From Vulcanimicrobiota bacterium (GTDB lineage: Bacteria; Eremiobacterota; Eremiobacteria; Baltobacterales; Baltobacteraceae), in contig JAQBPL010000349.1 of the NCBI GenBank assembly GCA_028287545.1, positions 1 to 27,707 of the forward strand: DNA of 27,707 nucleotides. The letters are read 5' to 3'. The notes beneath the pieces are model-generated. The model saw nothing but the letters and a program-made list of their open reading frames with translations, did no database searches and was not told the DNA's origin. Of this stretch, positions 1 to 8,577 are shown piece after piece (within the stretch, counting starts at the first letter, position 1; the number at the start of each line of letters is the position of its first letter). Made by a program: the position numbers and the translations under genes.

Positions 1-2
1 CC

Positions 3-389
3 ACCAGCATCTCGGCCGTGCGGACGGCGAGCCTCGACGACGTGGCGCTCGCGTTCGACAAGCTGATCGATTTCGTCTACGGGCGCCAGCACGTCGCGCT
101 CATCGCGGAGCAAGGCGGCGAGCGGCTCGGGTTTCTGCTGCTGCTGTTCGACATCCCGGACGAGGTGACGCTGAGCGAGCAGGCCTTCGTGGCGTACACC
201 GCGGTCGAGCCGCGCGCGCAGGGCCGCGGCGTCGGCCGCGCGCTGCTGGAGGAGGCCGAAGGGGTCGCTCGCGGGATGGGACGAGCGTACGTCAGCCTCA
301 TGGTCACGGAGGAAAACGCCGCGGCGCGGAGCCTCTACGACCACGCCGGATTCGTCACCGAGCGCCGCATGATGACGAAACGGTTATGA
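3..389 (+). CDS. GNAT family N-acetyltransferase, 5' end outside window
   Basis: The frame is open to the left edge, so the start lies upstream; the first in-window start candidate (GTG at 18) is probably internal. About 128 residues are visible. The acetyl-CoA pyrophosphate-binding signature is present as QGRGVGRALL, preceded by the beta-strand AYTAVEP and followed by a typical C-terminal stretch (ENAAARSLYDHAGF). Members of this fold transfer an acetyl group from acetyl-CoA to an amine; the substrate cannot be told from the sequence. The stop overlaps the start of the next gene as ATGA, so the two are probably co-translated. The family call is firm and the specificity unknown. Confidence 0.85.
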   Translation, partial: TSISAVRTASLDDVALAFDKLIDFVYGRQHVALIAEQGGERLGFLLLLFDIPDEVTLSEQAFVAYTAVEPRAQGRGVGRALLEEAEGVARGMGRAYVSLMVTEENAAARSLYDHAGFVTERRMMTKRL

Positions 390-1549
390 CATCGGTCGTG
401 TTGCGCCGCACGATCGTCACCGTGGTGGTCGCCGTCGCGATCGTTGCGGCGCTGCTGTTCGCGGCCCGGATCCCGCGCACGATCGCGCTGTTTCTGATCG
501 CGGCGTTCATCGCGTTCGGCGCGCACCCGCTGGTCAAGCAGCTGGAGCGGTGGATGCCGCGGCCGGCGGCCATCGCGATCGTCTACGTCGGACTGCTGGG
601 GTGGCTCGTCGTTCTCGCGCTGGTCATCGTGCCGATCACGTATTCCCAAGTGCTCAGCCTGATCGTCCACGCGCCGCAATACGTCGCCGGCTCGCAGGAT
701 TTCGTCGTGAGGGCCGAAGGCGCGCTGCGCCGCCTCGTGGGCAACCGTGTCCCGCTGCCGTCGTTCGGCGACGTCCAAGGCCAGATTGCGAGCCGCATGA
801 CCGGTGCCGTCGCGGCAACGATCGCGCAGCTCGGCACGATCGTCATCGACGCGGTCAGCGCGCTGATCATCGGGACCTCGGCGCTGATCCTCTCGGTGTT
901 CTTCCTGCTGCAGGGGCGCGACGTGCGTGACGGCATCGTGGCGTTCATCCCGCCGCGGCGCCGCGAGAGCGTGAGCGCGCTGCTGCACGAGCTGGCCGAA
1001 GTGTTCGGGCATTTCGTCGCCGGTCAGGCGCTGCTGTGCGCGATCGTCGGCGCGGTGATCTGGGTGCTGCTGGCGCCGTCGCACTTCGCGTTCGCGCTGC
1101 TGGTCGCGGTGATCTGCGGGCTCGGCTACGCGGTCCCGTTCGTCGGGATGGTCGTGGCGCAGGTCATCGCGGCGCTGCTGGCCGTTCCGCAGGGGACCGG
1201 CATGGTCGTGTGGGTCACGATCGCGATCTTCGTCGTCTCGCGGCTCGCCGACAACGTCTTGGTCCCGCGCATCATGGCGCAGTCGGTCGGCGTCTCGCCG
1301 ATCACCGTGATGTTCGCGGTCTTCGCCGGCGGCGAACTCTTCGGATTACCCGGTCTCATTCTCGGCATTCCGGCCGCGGCGCTGATCAAAGTGCTCTTCG
1401 GCTACTTCGTGCGGCCGTACGTGCTGCGCATGCAGACGCAGGCCGAGAACGTCGCCGCGGTAACCTCTGCAGTGCACGTCGATGTCGCGATCGACGAGCA
1501 GAGCTCCGCGGCGACGCCGGAGACGGTGGTCGTCTCCGTCACACAGTGA
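386..1549 (+). CDS. AI-2E family transporter (PerM/UPF0118 type permease)
   Basis: A 387-residue integral membrane protein. Hydrophobic segments lie near residues 6-27, 32-48, 62-85, 146-178 and in a dense block from about 212 to 345, the usual pattern of the AI-2E/PerM family. The last block contains the glycine- and proline-rich stretch GELFGLPGLILGIPAAALIK, which matches the conserved C-terminal signature. Members export or take up small molecules (autoinducer-2 for TqsA) or exchange sodium and protons, so the substrate here is open. It starts at an ATG inside the stop of the GNAT gene. The last 30 residues are polar and poorly conserved. The convergent protease gene ends 10 bases away, and I see no terminator hairpin between them. 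Confidence 0.88.
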   Translation: MTSVVLRRTIVTVVVAVAIVAALLFAARIPRTIALFLIAAFIAFGAHPLVKQLERWMPRPAAIAIVYVGLLGWLVVLALVIVPITYSQVLSLIVHAPQYVAGSQDFVVRAEGALRRLVGNRVPLPSFGDVQGQIASRMTGAVAATIAQLGTIVIDAVSALIIGTSALILSVFFLLQGRDVRDGIVAFIPPRRRESVSALLHELAEVFGHFVAGQALLCAIVGAVIWVLLAPSHFAFALLVAVICGLGYAVPFVGMVVAQVIAALLAVPQGTGMVVWVTIAIFVVSRLADNVLVPRIMAQSVGVSPITVMFAVFAGGELFGLPGLILGIPAAALIKVLFGYFVRPYVLRMQTQAENVAAVTSAVHVDVAIDEQSSAATPETVVVSVTQ

Positions 1550-1559
1550 GCGCCTTCGC

Positions 1560-4500
1560 CTACGGCTGCGGCAACACAGGATGATGGTCAGGGAACGCCG
1601 GCTGCGTGAATGACGGCGCCGGATGCGCCGCGAGCAGCTGGAGCGCTTTGCGAACCGCGGCCTCGAGCTGCGGATCGTGTCCTTCGCGCACCGCCTTCGG
1701 GTCCTGAGCGACCTCGATGTCGGGCGCGACGCCGTGTCCTTCCACTTCCCACGCTCCGTGCAGGCCGCCGATCGCACCCTCCGGCGACGTGACGCTGCCG
1801 CCGTCCATCAGCGAGGGGTAGTCGCCGATCCCGACCAAACCGCCCCACGTGCGCTCGCCGACGAGCGGCCCGAGGCCGGCTTTGCGGAAGTACCACGGCA
1901 GCGCGTCGCCGCCCGAACCGGCGAACTCGTTGATGATCATCACCTTCGGTCCGTAGATCGCGAGCGGCGGGTCGATCGTCGTCTTGCCCTCGCGCGTGAC
2001 GACCATGCCCATCGGTTTGCGGCTCAGCAGATCGACGATGTAGTCGGCGATCTGTCCGCCATGGTTGAAGCGCTCGTCGATGACGACGCCGGCTTTGCCG
2101 ACCTGTGAGAAGAAGTAGCGGTTGAAGTTCGTGAAGCCGCCGTTCGCGGTGTCGGGAAGATAGACGTACGCGAGCTTTCCGCCGCTGAGCTGGTCGACTT
2201 TGCGGCGATTGCCCTCGATCCAGGCGAGGTTGCGCAGCCGAGCTTCGCTCGGAATCGGCACCACGAGCACGTCGCGCGCACCGCTGCCGTCGGCGTTCGG
2301 GCCGACGCGAATCGTCGTTTGCTTCCCGGCGGTCTCCTCGAAGAAGCTGTACACGTCGGCGGCAGCGGTGATGGAACGGCCGTTCACCGCCAAGAGGTAG
2401 TCGCCGGTTTTGACGTTCGTCCCCGGCCGGGTCAGCGGTGCCTGCACCCGCGGATTCCAGTTCTCACCGTCGTAGATCTTGGCGATCCGGTAGCGGCCGT
2501 TCTCGATCCGGTAGTCCGCGCCGAGCAGACCGACACTCACGTGCGTCGTCTCGGGCGGCGGCTGGTTCACGAACATGTGCCCGACCGACATGTAGCTGAG
2601 CATCTCGCGCATCAGGAACGTGAGGTCTTCTCGCGAGGAAATCCCCGCGAGATACGGCTCGAAGCGCTTCTCGGCGGCCGCGAGGTTGAGGCCGTGGTCG
2701 TGAGGGTCGTAGAAGAACTCCCGCTGGATGCGCCACGCCTCGCGATACATCTGCGCCCACTCTTGGCGCGGTTCGACGTAGATTTCGAGGCCCTGCGTCG
2801 CGAGCGCTCCCGCGCCCGGGCTCACCGGCGCGCTCGCGGAGACGACGAACCAGCGTCGCTGCGCGCTGTAGAGCAGATGGTCGCCGTCGGCTGCGACGAC
2901 GACCGCGTTCGCCCCGGAGAGAACGGGCTTGGGCTTGCGCGTCTTCAGATCGAACTTCTCGACGTCCAGTGCGGGCGCCCCGGGCCCGACCTGCGCGATC
3001 GGCGCTTTGAAGAGGTAGAGTTCCCCGGCCTTGCCGGCCGCGATCCCGGCGTAGTTCGCCTCCTCGACCGGAAGCGCGACGATGCGCTGCAGGATGCCCT
3101 CGAAGTCGATCGCGAGCGGCACGGGCTTGGGGGGCGCCTTCGCGGCGGGCGACGGCGAGGGTGACGGTGACGGCGCCGCGGCTTCGTCGGTTTTGGTTTG
3201 CTCGTCGCCGCTCTCGGGCGCGATCGGTGAAGGCAGATCGCGGCGCAGTACCGCGGCGTAGACCGAACTGCTCGAGACGCGGCCGTCGGCCTGCATGTCC
3301 AGACCGTTCCCGGTCAGTGCGGTGTTGGTACTCGCCGTGAAGTACAAATACTTTTCGTTCTTGTCGAAGACCGCGTTGCCGGCGTCGCTCATTCCGTCCG
3401 TCACGCGATGCGCGCTGCGGCCGTCGAGCGAGTAGAGGAAGATCGCGTGCAGAAAGTTGTCGAGCTGGTTCGTGTACGCGAGCCAACGGCTGTCGGGCGA
3501 CCAGGCCGGCGCGAACTGCTGCGCGGCGAAACCGCCGTACGGTGCCGTCGCGACTTTCACCGGCGTGGGGTGGTCGAGCTCGACGTACCAGAGGTTGAGG
3601 CGTTTGTCGCTGTAGGCGATCTTCTTGCTGTCGGGCGACCAGAGCGGCGCGAAGTAGTACGTCGGCGAGCGGCCGAGGTCGATCGTGCGCGCGGGCTCGA
3701 GGCCGCGCTGATCGCGCACGTGCAGCGCGTATTCGCCCGACGCGTCGGAGAAGTACGCGATCCACTTCCCGTCCGGCGACCATGCGGGATCGCGCTCTTG
3801 GACGCCGGGCGTGTTGGTGATGTTGCGCACGTCGCCGCGATCGGCCGGGACGGTGAGGATCTCGCCGTGCGCCTCGAACGCCGCGCGCACGCCGTTGGGT
3901 GAGATCGCGGCGTTGACGATCGACGTCGCGACATTCTGCCAGTGCGGGCGCACCGCGGCGAGGTCGGCGGCGACCGTCACGTGCACGGCCTCCGAGCGGC
4001 CCGAGGCGACGTCGTAGAGGTGCAGAGCGCCGAACTGTGAGTATGCGATCGCGTCCGGACCGGCCGACGCGGAGGTGATGTCGAGCCCGGTGTTGCTGAC
4101 GACCCGCTCGACCTTGCGCGTGCGCGTGTCGTACGCGAAGAGCGTGATCGGCCCGTCACGGTCGGAGAGGAAGTACACGCGGTCGCCTACCCACATCGGA
4201 TCGTTGTCGTTGGAGTTGTTCCGCGGGACCGCGACGGTGCTGGAGTCGGCCAAATTCGCGATCAGAACGGGCGTCGTCTGTCCGCCGCGATAGCCCTTCC
4301 AGTACGGCTCCCACTGCATCGTCGGTACGTACGCGAGATGCGAGGCGTCCGGCGAGTACGAGCCGTTCTCCGCCATGGTGAGCGGCAGCTCCGTGGGGAA
4401 GCCGCCCGAAGCGGGGATCGTGTAGAGGTTCCCTGGATCCGAGAAGCTCGCGCGGTTCGAGCGGAACAACACGCGCTTTCCGTCCGGCGTCCAACCGACG

Positions 4501-4847
4501 GCGACGTCCGCGCCGGGATGGTACGTCAGGCGCCGCGGGTCGCCGCCGTTCGAGCCGACGACGTACACGTCCACGTTCCCGTCGTAGTTTCCGCTGAACG
4601 CGATCTGGGTGCCGTCGGGCGAGAAGATCGGCGCGCTGGCTAGGTGGTAGCCGGTGACCAGACGATGCGCATCGCCGCCGCGGCGCGGGACGATCCAGAT
4701 GTCACCGCCGTAGGTGAAGGCGATTTCGGTGCGGCTGACCGTCGGGTCGCGCAGGAGCAGCGGCGGGTCGGCGGCCGCGGAGACGCGCCCCATCGGGGCG
4801 GATACAGCGAGCGCCACCAGGGACGCAAGAAAAAACCACCGTCTCAT
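1560..4847 (-). CDS. Exported tricorn-type protease (S41 family)
   Basis: A 1095-residue protein resembling the archaeal tricorn protease, which trims peptides made by larger proteases. Order: signal peptide (residues 1-25, MRRWFFLASLVALAVSA), two beta-propellers built from repeated SPDG/SPDS blades (about 30-310 and 315-700) with a Pro-Ser linker near 548-575, a PDZ domain about 765-850 (GDYLLAVNGRSI), and the S41 core about 880-1060. The nucleophile is in EFAGSGGDALP (Ser978) and the likely catalytic His in YMSVGHMF (His757), close to Ser965 and His746 of the Thermoplasma enzyme. The open frame runs on upstream to 5717, but that part is a shadow of argS. The ATG at 4847 is chosen because it begins the signal peptide and has GAAGG five bases before it. 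The signal peptide implies work outside the cytoplasm. Confidence 0.92.
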   Translation of the reverse strand: MRRWFFLASLVALAVSAPMGRVSAAADPPLLLRDPTVSRTEIAFTYGGDIWIVPRRGGDAHRLVTGYHLASAPIFSPDGTQIAFSGNYDGNVDVYVVGSNGGDPRRLTYHPGADVAVGWTPDGKRVLFRSNRASFSDPGNLYTIPASGGFPTELPLTMAENGSYSPDASHLAYVPTMQWEPYWKGYRGGQTTPVLIANLADSSTVAVPRNNSNDNDPMWVGDRVYFLSDRDGPITLFAYDTRTRKVERVVSNTGLDITSASAGPDAIAYSQFGALHLYDVASGRSEAVHVTVAADLAAVRPHWQNVATSIVNAAISPNGVRAAFEAHGEILTVPADRGDVRNITNTPGVQERDPAWSPDGKWIAYFSDASGEYALHVRDQRGLEPARTIDLGRSPTYYFAPLWSPDSKKIAYSDKRLNLWYVELDHPTPVKVATAPYGGFAAQQFAPAWSPDSRWLAYTNQLDNFLHAIFLYSLDGRSAHRVTDGMSDAGNAVFDKNEKYLYFTASTNTALTGNGLDMQADGRVSSSSVYAAVLRRDLPSPIAPESGDEQTKTDEAAAPSPSPSPSPAAKAPPKPVPLAIDFEGILQRIVALPVEEANYAGIAAGKAGELYLFKAPIAQVGPGAPALDVEKFDLKTRKPKPVLSGANAVVVAADGDHLLYSAQRRWFVVSASAPVSPGAGALATQGLEIYVEPRQEWAQMYREAWRIQREFFYDPHDHGLNLAAAEKRFEPYLAGISSREDLTFLMREMLSYMSVGHMFVNQPPPETTHVSVGLLGADYRIENGRYRIAKIYDGENWNPRVQAPLTRPGTNVKTGDYLLAVNGRSITAAADVYSFFEETAGKQTTIRVGPNADGSGARDVLVVPIPSEARLRNLAWIEGNRRKVDQLSGGKLAYVYLPDTANGGFTNFNRYFFSQVGKAGVVIDERFNHGGQIADYIVDLLSRKPMGMVVTREGKTTIDPPLAIYGPKVMIINEFAGSGGDALPWYFRKAGLGPLVGERTWGGLVGIGDYPSLMDGGSVTSPEGAIGGLHGAWEVEGHGVAPDIEVAQDPKAVREGHDPQLEAAVRKALQLLAAHPAPSFTQPAFPDHHPVLPQP

Positions 4848-4918
4848 ACAGCCTTCTTCACGACGAATTCCGCAACGGGGGCGCTGTTCGCGCGAGGCGC
4901 GACCCTCCCTTGCGGACG

Positions 4919-6580
4919 CTACATCGCGTCGGGCGCGCTCACGCCGCAGAGCGCGAGCGTCGTCGCGAGGACGGTCTTCGTCGCGATGCACAGACCCAGG
5001 CGTGCCGTCGTCGTCGCCGGATCGTCGGTGAGCACGCGGCAGGCGTCGTAGAACTGGTGGAAGTCGGCCGCGACGTCGCGCGCGTATTTCGGCAAACGGT
5101 GCGGCGCGCGTGCCCGTGCGACCGACGCGACGGTCGGCCCGAAATCGGCGAGCCGGCGCGCGAGCGCGAGCTCGGCCGGATCGGTGAGCGCCGCGAGCCC
5201 TTCGCCGCGTTCCGCCGCCGCGAGAGCGTCCGGGTGCGTGGCGCGCGCTTTGCGGAGCACGGAGGCGATCCGCGCGTGGCCGTACTGCACGTAGTAGACG
5301 GGATTGTCGTTCGACTGCTTCTTGGCGAGCTCGAGATCGAACGTCAGCGGCTGGTCCGTCGAGAGCATCACGAAGAAGAAGCGCGCCGCGTCGACGCCGA
5401 CTTCGTCGATGACCTCTTCGAGCGTGATCAGCGTTCCCGCGCGCTTGGACATCGAGAGGATCTCGTCGCCGCGTTTGAGGGTGATCTGCTGGACGAGGAT
5501 CACCTCGAACGCGCCCGGGCGCCCGTACGCGTTCGCCAGCGCGTCGAGGCGCTTGATGTAGCCGTGATGATCGGGGCCGAGGAAGTCGACGACGTGGCCG
5601 GCGCGCTGCAGCTTCTCGTAATGGTAGGCGATGTCGTTCGCGAAATAGGTAGGCCGGCCGTCGCTGCGGATCACGACGCGGTCCTCGTCGTCGCCCGCGT
5701 CGGTGGTGCGCAGCCACGTCGCGCCGTCTTTCTCGTAGAGGACGCCGAGATCGCGCAGGCGCTGGATGCCGCGCTCGATCGCCCCGGTGTCGTGCAGCGC
5801 CTGTTCAGACTGCCACAGATCGTAGTCGACGTGGAACCGGTGCGCGACCGCCTGCTGCCCCGCGACGATCGTGTCGCGCGCGAACTTCGCGATCGGCGCC
5901 GTCGCGTCTTCGATGGAGATGGTCAGCCAGCGCTCGCCGTCGCGCGCGCGCAGCGCCTCGGCGACGGGGATCAAGTAGTCGCCGGGGTAGCCGTCTTCGG
6001 GGAACGGATAGGCCGCCTCGAAGAGCTGGCGGTAGCGGGCGTACACCGACCGGCCGAGCGCGTCCATCTGCGAGCCGGCGTCGTTGATGATCCATTCGGT
6101 GAACACGTCGTAGCCGGCGTGGCGCATCGTCTTCGCGAGCGTGTCGCCGACCGAGAGCGTGCGGCCTTGCACGACGACGAGCGGCCCGGTCGGATTCGCG
6201 CTGCCGAACTCGAGCGAGATCCGTTCGCCGGTCGGGGTTCCGCGGCCGAAGTCGGCGCCCTCACGCAGCGCCGCGGCGACGACCTGCTGCCAGAATGCCG
6301 GCACGAGGCGCAGGTTGATGAACCCGGCGACGGCGGTCGCCTCGGCGACGGTCGAACGGACGGCGGGATCGTGGAGGGCGCGCGCGGCGATCGCCTCGGC
6401 GATCTCCTGGGGCTTCTTGCGCGCTACGCGCGCGAGCCCGAAGGCGACGTTGGTCGCCACGTCGCCGAACTCGGCGCGGCGCGGCGCCTCGAATTGCACC
6501 ACGGGGTCGGCTTCCGGCCAGAGCGCGCGCGCCGCGGCGGCAAAGCGGGCGGCGAGCTCGTCGAGCGAAAGCAGCGTCAT
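4919..6580 (-). CDS. argS: Arginyl-tRNA synthetase with altered HIGH motif
   Basis: A class I synthetase of about 553 residues that charges tRNA-Arg. Seen in order: the N-terminal Add1-like domain, the catalytic domain opening with SANPTGPL, a KMSKS-equivalent LSMSKRAG followed by TLITLEEVIDEVG, the tRNA-contacting stretch DNPVYYVQYGHARIAS, and a C-terminal DALR anticodon-binding domain. The position of the HIGH motif, HVGH in most ArgS, reads VVVQ (residues 135-138). The start is uncertain: ATG at 6580 has GAGGAG directly abutting it, while ATG at 6604 would overlap rlmH by 20 bases and lacks a clear ribosome site. It follows rlmH in the same direction and is followed after 71 bases by the tricorn-type gene. 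Confidence 0.93.
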   Translation of the reverse strand: MTLLSLDELAARFAAAARALWPEADPVVQFEAPRRAEFGDVATNVAFGLARVARKKPQEIAEAIAARALHDPAVRSTVAEATAVAGFINLRLVPAFWQQVVAAALREGADFGRGTPTGERISLEFGSANPTGPLVVVQGRTLSVGDTLAKTMRHAGYDVFTEWIINDAGSQMDALGRSVYARYRQLFEAAYPFPEDGYPGDYLIPVAEALRARDGERWLTISIEDATAPIAKFARDTIVAGQQAVAHRFHVDYDLWQSEQALHDTGAIERGIQRLRDLGVLYEKDGATWLRTTDAGDDEDRVVIRSDGRPTYFANDIAYHYEKLQRAGHVVDFLGPDHHGYIKRLDALANAYGRPGAFEVILVQQITLKRGDEILSMSKRAGTLITLEEVIDEVGVDAARFFFVMLSTDQPLTFDLELAKKQSNDNPVYYVQYGHARIASVLRKARATHPDALAAAERGEGLAALTDPAELALARRLADFGPTVASVARARAPHRLPKYARDVAADFHQFYDACRVLTDDPATTTARLGLCIATKTVLATTLALCGVSAPDAM

Positions 6581-6584
6581 CTCC

Positions 6585-7046
6585 TCAGTGGTGGTAGGGT
6601 TCATCGCGGGCGATCTTCGCCGCGCGGTACAGTTGCTCCAGCACCAGTGCGCGGGCCCATTCGTGCAGGAAGGTGAGCGGCGAGAGCGACCAGCGCACGT
6701 CCGCTCGGGCGAGCAACGCATCCGAAGCCCCGTAGGTCCCCGCCACGACGAACGTCAGCCGGGCGATCCCGCGATGCGGGAGCGCCTCGATCCGCCGCGC
6801 CAACTCGTCGCTCGCGAAGAGCTCGCCGCCGCGCTCGAGCAGCCACACGTGGTCGGCGGGATCGACCAGCTTGAGGATCGCGTCGCCCTCGGCGCGCATC
6901 GCCCGCTCGGGATCGCCCCCGTCGGCGGCGCGCACCTCGATCTCCTCGAGCCGATGGTACGGCCGCAGCCGCGCACGAAAATCCGCGACTGCCTCAGCGA
7001 GATACCGCTCCCGAACCTTCCCGACCGCAATGAGGCGAACGTGCAC
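6585..7046 (-). CDS. rlmH: 23S rRNA pseudouridine1915 N3-methyltransferase
   Basis: A 153-residue SPOUT methyltransferase; the family methylates pseudouridine 1915 in helix 69 of 23S rRNA using S-adenosylmethionine. Length matches the family. It begins with MHVRLIAVGKVRERYL, carries LLERGGELFASDELA in the middle, the knot region FVVAGTYGASDALL (usually GGAYG, here AGTYG), then SLSPLTFLHEWARALVLEQLYRA and the conserved end KIARDEPYHH. The start codon is GTG. It lies between hicB and argS in a leftward run, with 57 bases between hicB and this start. Confidence 0.95.
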   Translation of the reverse strand: MHVRLIAVGKVRERYLAEAVADFRARLRPYHRLEEIEVRAADGGDPERAMRAEGDAILKLVDPADHVWLLERGGELFASDELARRIEALPHRGIARLTFVVAGTYGASDALLARADVRWSLSPLTFLHEWARALVLEQLYRAAKIARDEPYHH

Positions 7047-7103
7047 GCAGCAGTGTTCGGCAACGGCCGCCGTTTTCGGCCTCGGTTCAGGAAACCGGTA
7101 CGA

Positions 7104-7355
7104 CTACGGTTCGATCGCCGAGAGGACGGGCGCCGGGATCATCGTCACCGTGCAGTGGGGCTGCGGGATCGGCCGACCTTCCTCGCGCAAGAATTCGAAG
7201 TAGCCTTCGAGAGCGTTGCGGAAGCGCGCGACGGCCTCCTCCGCGCTCTTTCCGATGCCGACGACCATGTTGTGGTCGTCGTCGACGTCCGGCGACGACG
7301 CGCCGTAGCTGCCGTTCTCCGGATCATACTCAATCACGACTGCATACATCGTCAT
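7104..7355 (-). CDS. hicB: HicB-like antitoxin
   Basis: An 83-residue protein with the HicB partial RNase H-like fold: an N-terminal strand YAVVIEYDPENGSYGASSPD followed by GIGKSAEEAVARFRNALEGYFEFLREEG. In this family the protein neutralises the HicA ribonuclease. The start at 7355 overlaps the hicA stop by four bases (ATGA on the minus strand), so the pair is translationally coupled in the usual toxin-antitoxin order hicA then hicB. There is no room for a separate C-terminal DNA-binding domain. It may therefore depend on another factor for autoregulation, or be an orphan-type HicB. Confidence 0.85.
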   Translation of the reverse strand: MTMYAVVIEYDPENGSYGASSPDVDDDHNMVVGIGKSAEEAVARFRNALEGYFEFLREEGRPIPQPHCTVTMIPAPVLSAIEP

Positions 7356-7549
7356 CCGTCTCGCCCCAAGAGTTTCCGCAACTTCAGCCATGCCCCGCGT
7401 GCCATCTCGTGGTTGTCGGCGCCATCGAGAGTGTACGATTCCTTCGTGGTTGGATTGTAGAATACCGTGTGGTCGCCCTTGCCGGGCCGCTCGTCGGTAT
7501 AGCCGAGTTTCCGAAGCAAACGCTTCACCTCGCGCACGCGCGGCGGCAC
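7352..7549 (-). CDS. hicA: HicA-like mRNA interferase toxin
   Basis: A 65-residue protein with the small dsRBD-like HicA fold. It has the basic N-terminal helix VREVKRLLRKLGY and the GKGDHTVFYNP motif holding the family's catalytic His (His27), followed by a second strand with NHEMARGAWLKLRKLLG. HicA toxins cleave mRNA in a translation-independent way. The start is taken as GTG at 7549, with GTG at 7540 an alternative. It starts two bases after the dprA stop, so it probably shares the dprA transcript. HicB follows with a four-base overlap. Confidence 0.85.
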   Translation of the reverse strand: MPPRVREVKRLLRKLGYTDERPGKGDHTVFYNPTTKESYTLDGADNHEMARGAWLKLRKLLGRDG

Positions 7550-7551
7550 CG

Positions 7552-8553
7552 CTAGTTGCGGTCCAGCGCGTAACCGTCGGGTCCGGTGATGATGCGGCCC
7601 GCGACTTCGAGCTCCGTCAGGAGCGGGAAGAGTTCCGCCGGGGCGAGATCGACGCGGTCGGCCAGCGAGCCCGCGTCGCTCGCGCCGTTTGCGAGTGCGG
7701 CCAGGACGCGGCGTACCGCCGGTGAGTCGTCTGAGCGCGCCGTCGCGTGCCGTTCGCGGCGCGTGGGCGGCGCGAGGTACGACGGCAGCGCGGCGAGCAC
7801 GTCGTCGGCGTCGCGGACGAGCGTCGCACCGTCGCGGATGAGCGCGTTGCAGCCGGCGGCCTTCGGGCGGTCGACGTCGCCGGGAAAGGCGAGGACGGGA
7901 ATGCCGCGGTCAGCAGCGTGGCCGGCGGTGTTGAGTGCGCCGCTGCGGGCGGCCGCCTCGACGACGACGACCGCATCGGCAAGCGCGGCGATCACGGCGT
8001 TGCGCGCGAGGAACTGCCACGGTTCGGGATGGTTGTCGGGCGGAAACGGTGAGACGACTGCGCCGCCCTCCGCCGCGATGCGCGCGCCGAGTTCGCGATG
8101 TCGCGGGGGGAAGAAGTGCGCGTGCCCGCCGCCGAGGACGCCGATCGTCGGCGCGCCCGCCGCGAGCGCGCCCTCGTGCGCGGCGCCGTCGACGCCGAGC
8201 GCGAGCCCAGAGACCACGCACACGCCCGCGCGGGCCAGTGCCTCCGCCAGCCGGCGCGTTCGGCGACGGCCCTCGTCGGAGGGGGCCCGCGTCCCGACGA
8301 TCGCCACGCACGGGGCGGCCAGCCCCTCGAGCGATCCGGCCACCCAGAGCCCCTCGATGACCGTCCCGCCCAGACGTTCAGGGCAGGCCGCCTCCAGCGC
8401 ACCACGAGCCACCCAGCGCCGTTCCAGCCCATCCTGGCCCGCCACGGCCCCTTCCCGGCCCACCGTACGCCCATCGAGGCCCAGCGTACGGCCATCGAGG
8501 CCCGCCGTACGGCCATCGAGGCCGGCCGTACGGCCACCCTGAGCCGCCCCCAT
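7552..8553 (-). CDS. dprA: DNA processing protein DprA/Smf, N-terminal domain replaced by repeats
   Basis: A Rossmann-fold DprA of about 333 residues. The family binds incoming single-stranded DNA and loads RecA during natural transformation. Conserved parts are AIVGTRAPSDEGRRRTRRLAEALA, VVSGLALGVDGAAHEGAL, IGVLGGGHAHFFPP, SPFPPDNHPEPWQFLARNAVIAAL, AAARSGALNTAGHA and FPGDVDRPKAAGCNALIRDGA. A C-terminal winged-helix domain follows (AGSLADRVDLAPAELFPLLTELEVAGRI). The usual N-terminal SAM-like domain is missing: ahead of the Rossmann core lies a heptapeptide repeat (GLDGRTA type) made by a minisatellite. The start is unclear: ATG at 8553 (AGGA four bases upstream) is used here; GTG at 8583 would translate a dispersed repeat, and GTG at 8463 would skip the minisatellite. 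Confidence 0.88.
   Translation of the reverse strand: MGAAQGGRTAGLDGRTAGLDGRTLGLDGRTVGREGAVAGQDGLERRWVARGALEAACPERLGGTVIEGLWVAGSLEGLAAPCVAIVGTRAPSDEGRRRTRRLAEALARAGVCVVSGLALGVDGAAHEGALAAGAPTIGVLGGGHAHFFPPRHRELGARIAAEGGAVVSPFPPDNHPEPWQFLARNAVIAALADAVVVVEAAARSGALNTAGHAADRGIPVLAFPGDVDRPKAAGCNALIRDGATLVRDADDVLAALPSYLAPPTRRERHATARSDDSPAVRRVLAALANGASDAGSLADRVDLAPAELFPLLTELEVAGRIITGPDGYALDRN
8464..8547. repeat. 21-bp minisatellite in the 5' part of dprA
   Basis: The motif CGTACGGCCATCGAGGCC recurs with an exact 21-base period, beginning at 8464, 8485, 8506 and 8527. Three full units differ at only a few positions, and the fourth drifts into CCACCCTGAGCC. Since 21 is a multiple of three, the array stays in frame and encodes a repeated heptapeptide (AGLDGRT) at the start of DprA. 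Further degenerate GC-rich copies may extend toward 8425. Confidence 0.85.
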
Positions 8554-8577
8554 GTCATCCTGAGCTTGTCGAAGGAC
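8534..8577. repeat. Dispersed palindromic repeat, copy 1 (half copy plus full core)
   Basis: A half copy (CACCCTGAGC, near 8535) is followed by a fuller copy, CATCCTGAGCTTGTCGAAGG (8556-8575). The same core appears near 15193 and 21259. The unit sits at the very 5' end of dprA in the divergent gap before the zinc-ribbon gene. In the dprA frame it would read VLRQAQDD, the translation this repeat gives wherever it is mis-annotated as coding. Confidence 0.8.

Noticed and set aside
3148..3178. Short direct repeat in the tricorn-type gene
   Set aside because: It only encodes a Ser-Pro linker, usual between the domains of such proteins.
4848..5717. Open minus-strand extension that would make the tricorn-type protein 1385 residues long
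   Set aside because: It runs through argS in another frame, has Arg-rich shadow composition and no family match. The signal peptide and ribosome site place the start at 4847.
4910..6676. 588-residue plus-strand open frame
   Set aside because: It lies exactly opposite argS and rlmH and is Arg/Val/Asp-rich without motifs, as expected for the antisense of GC-rich coding sequence.
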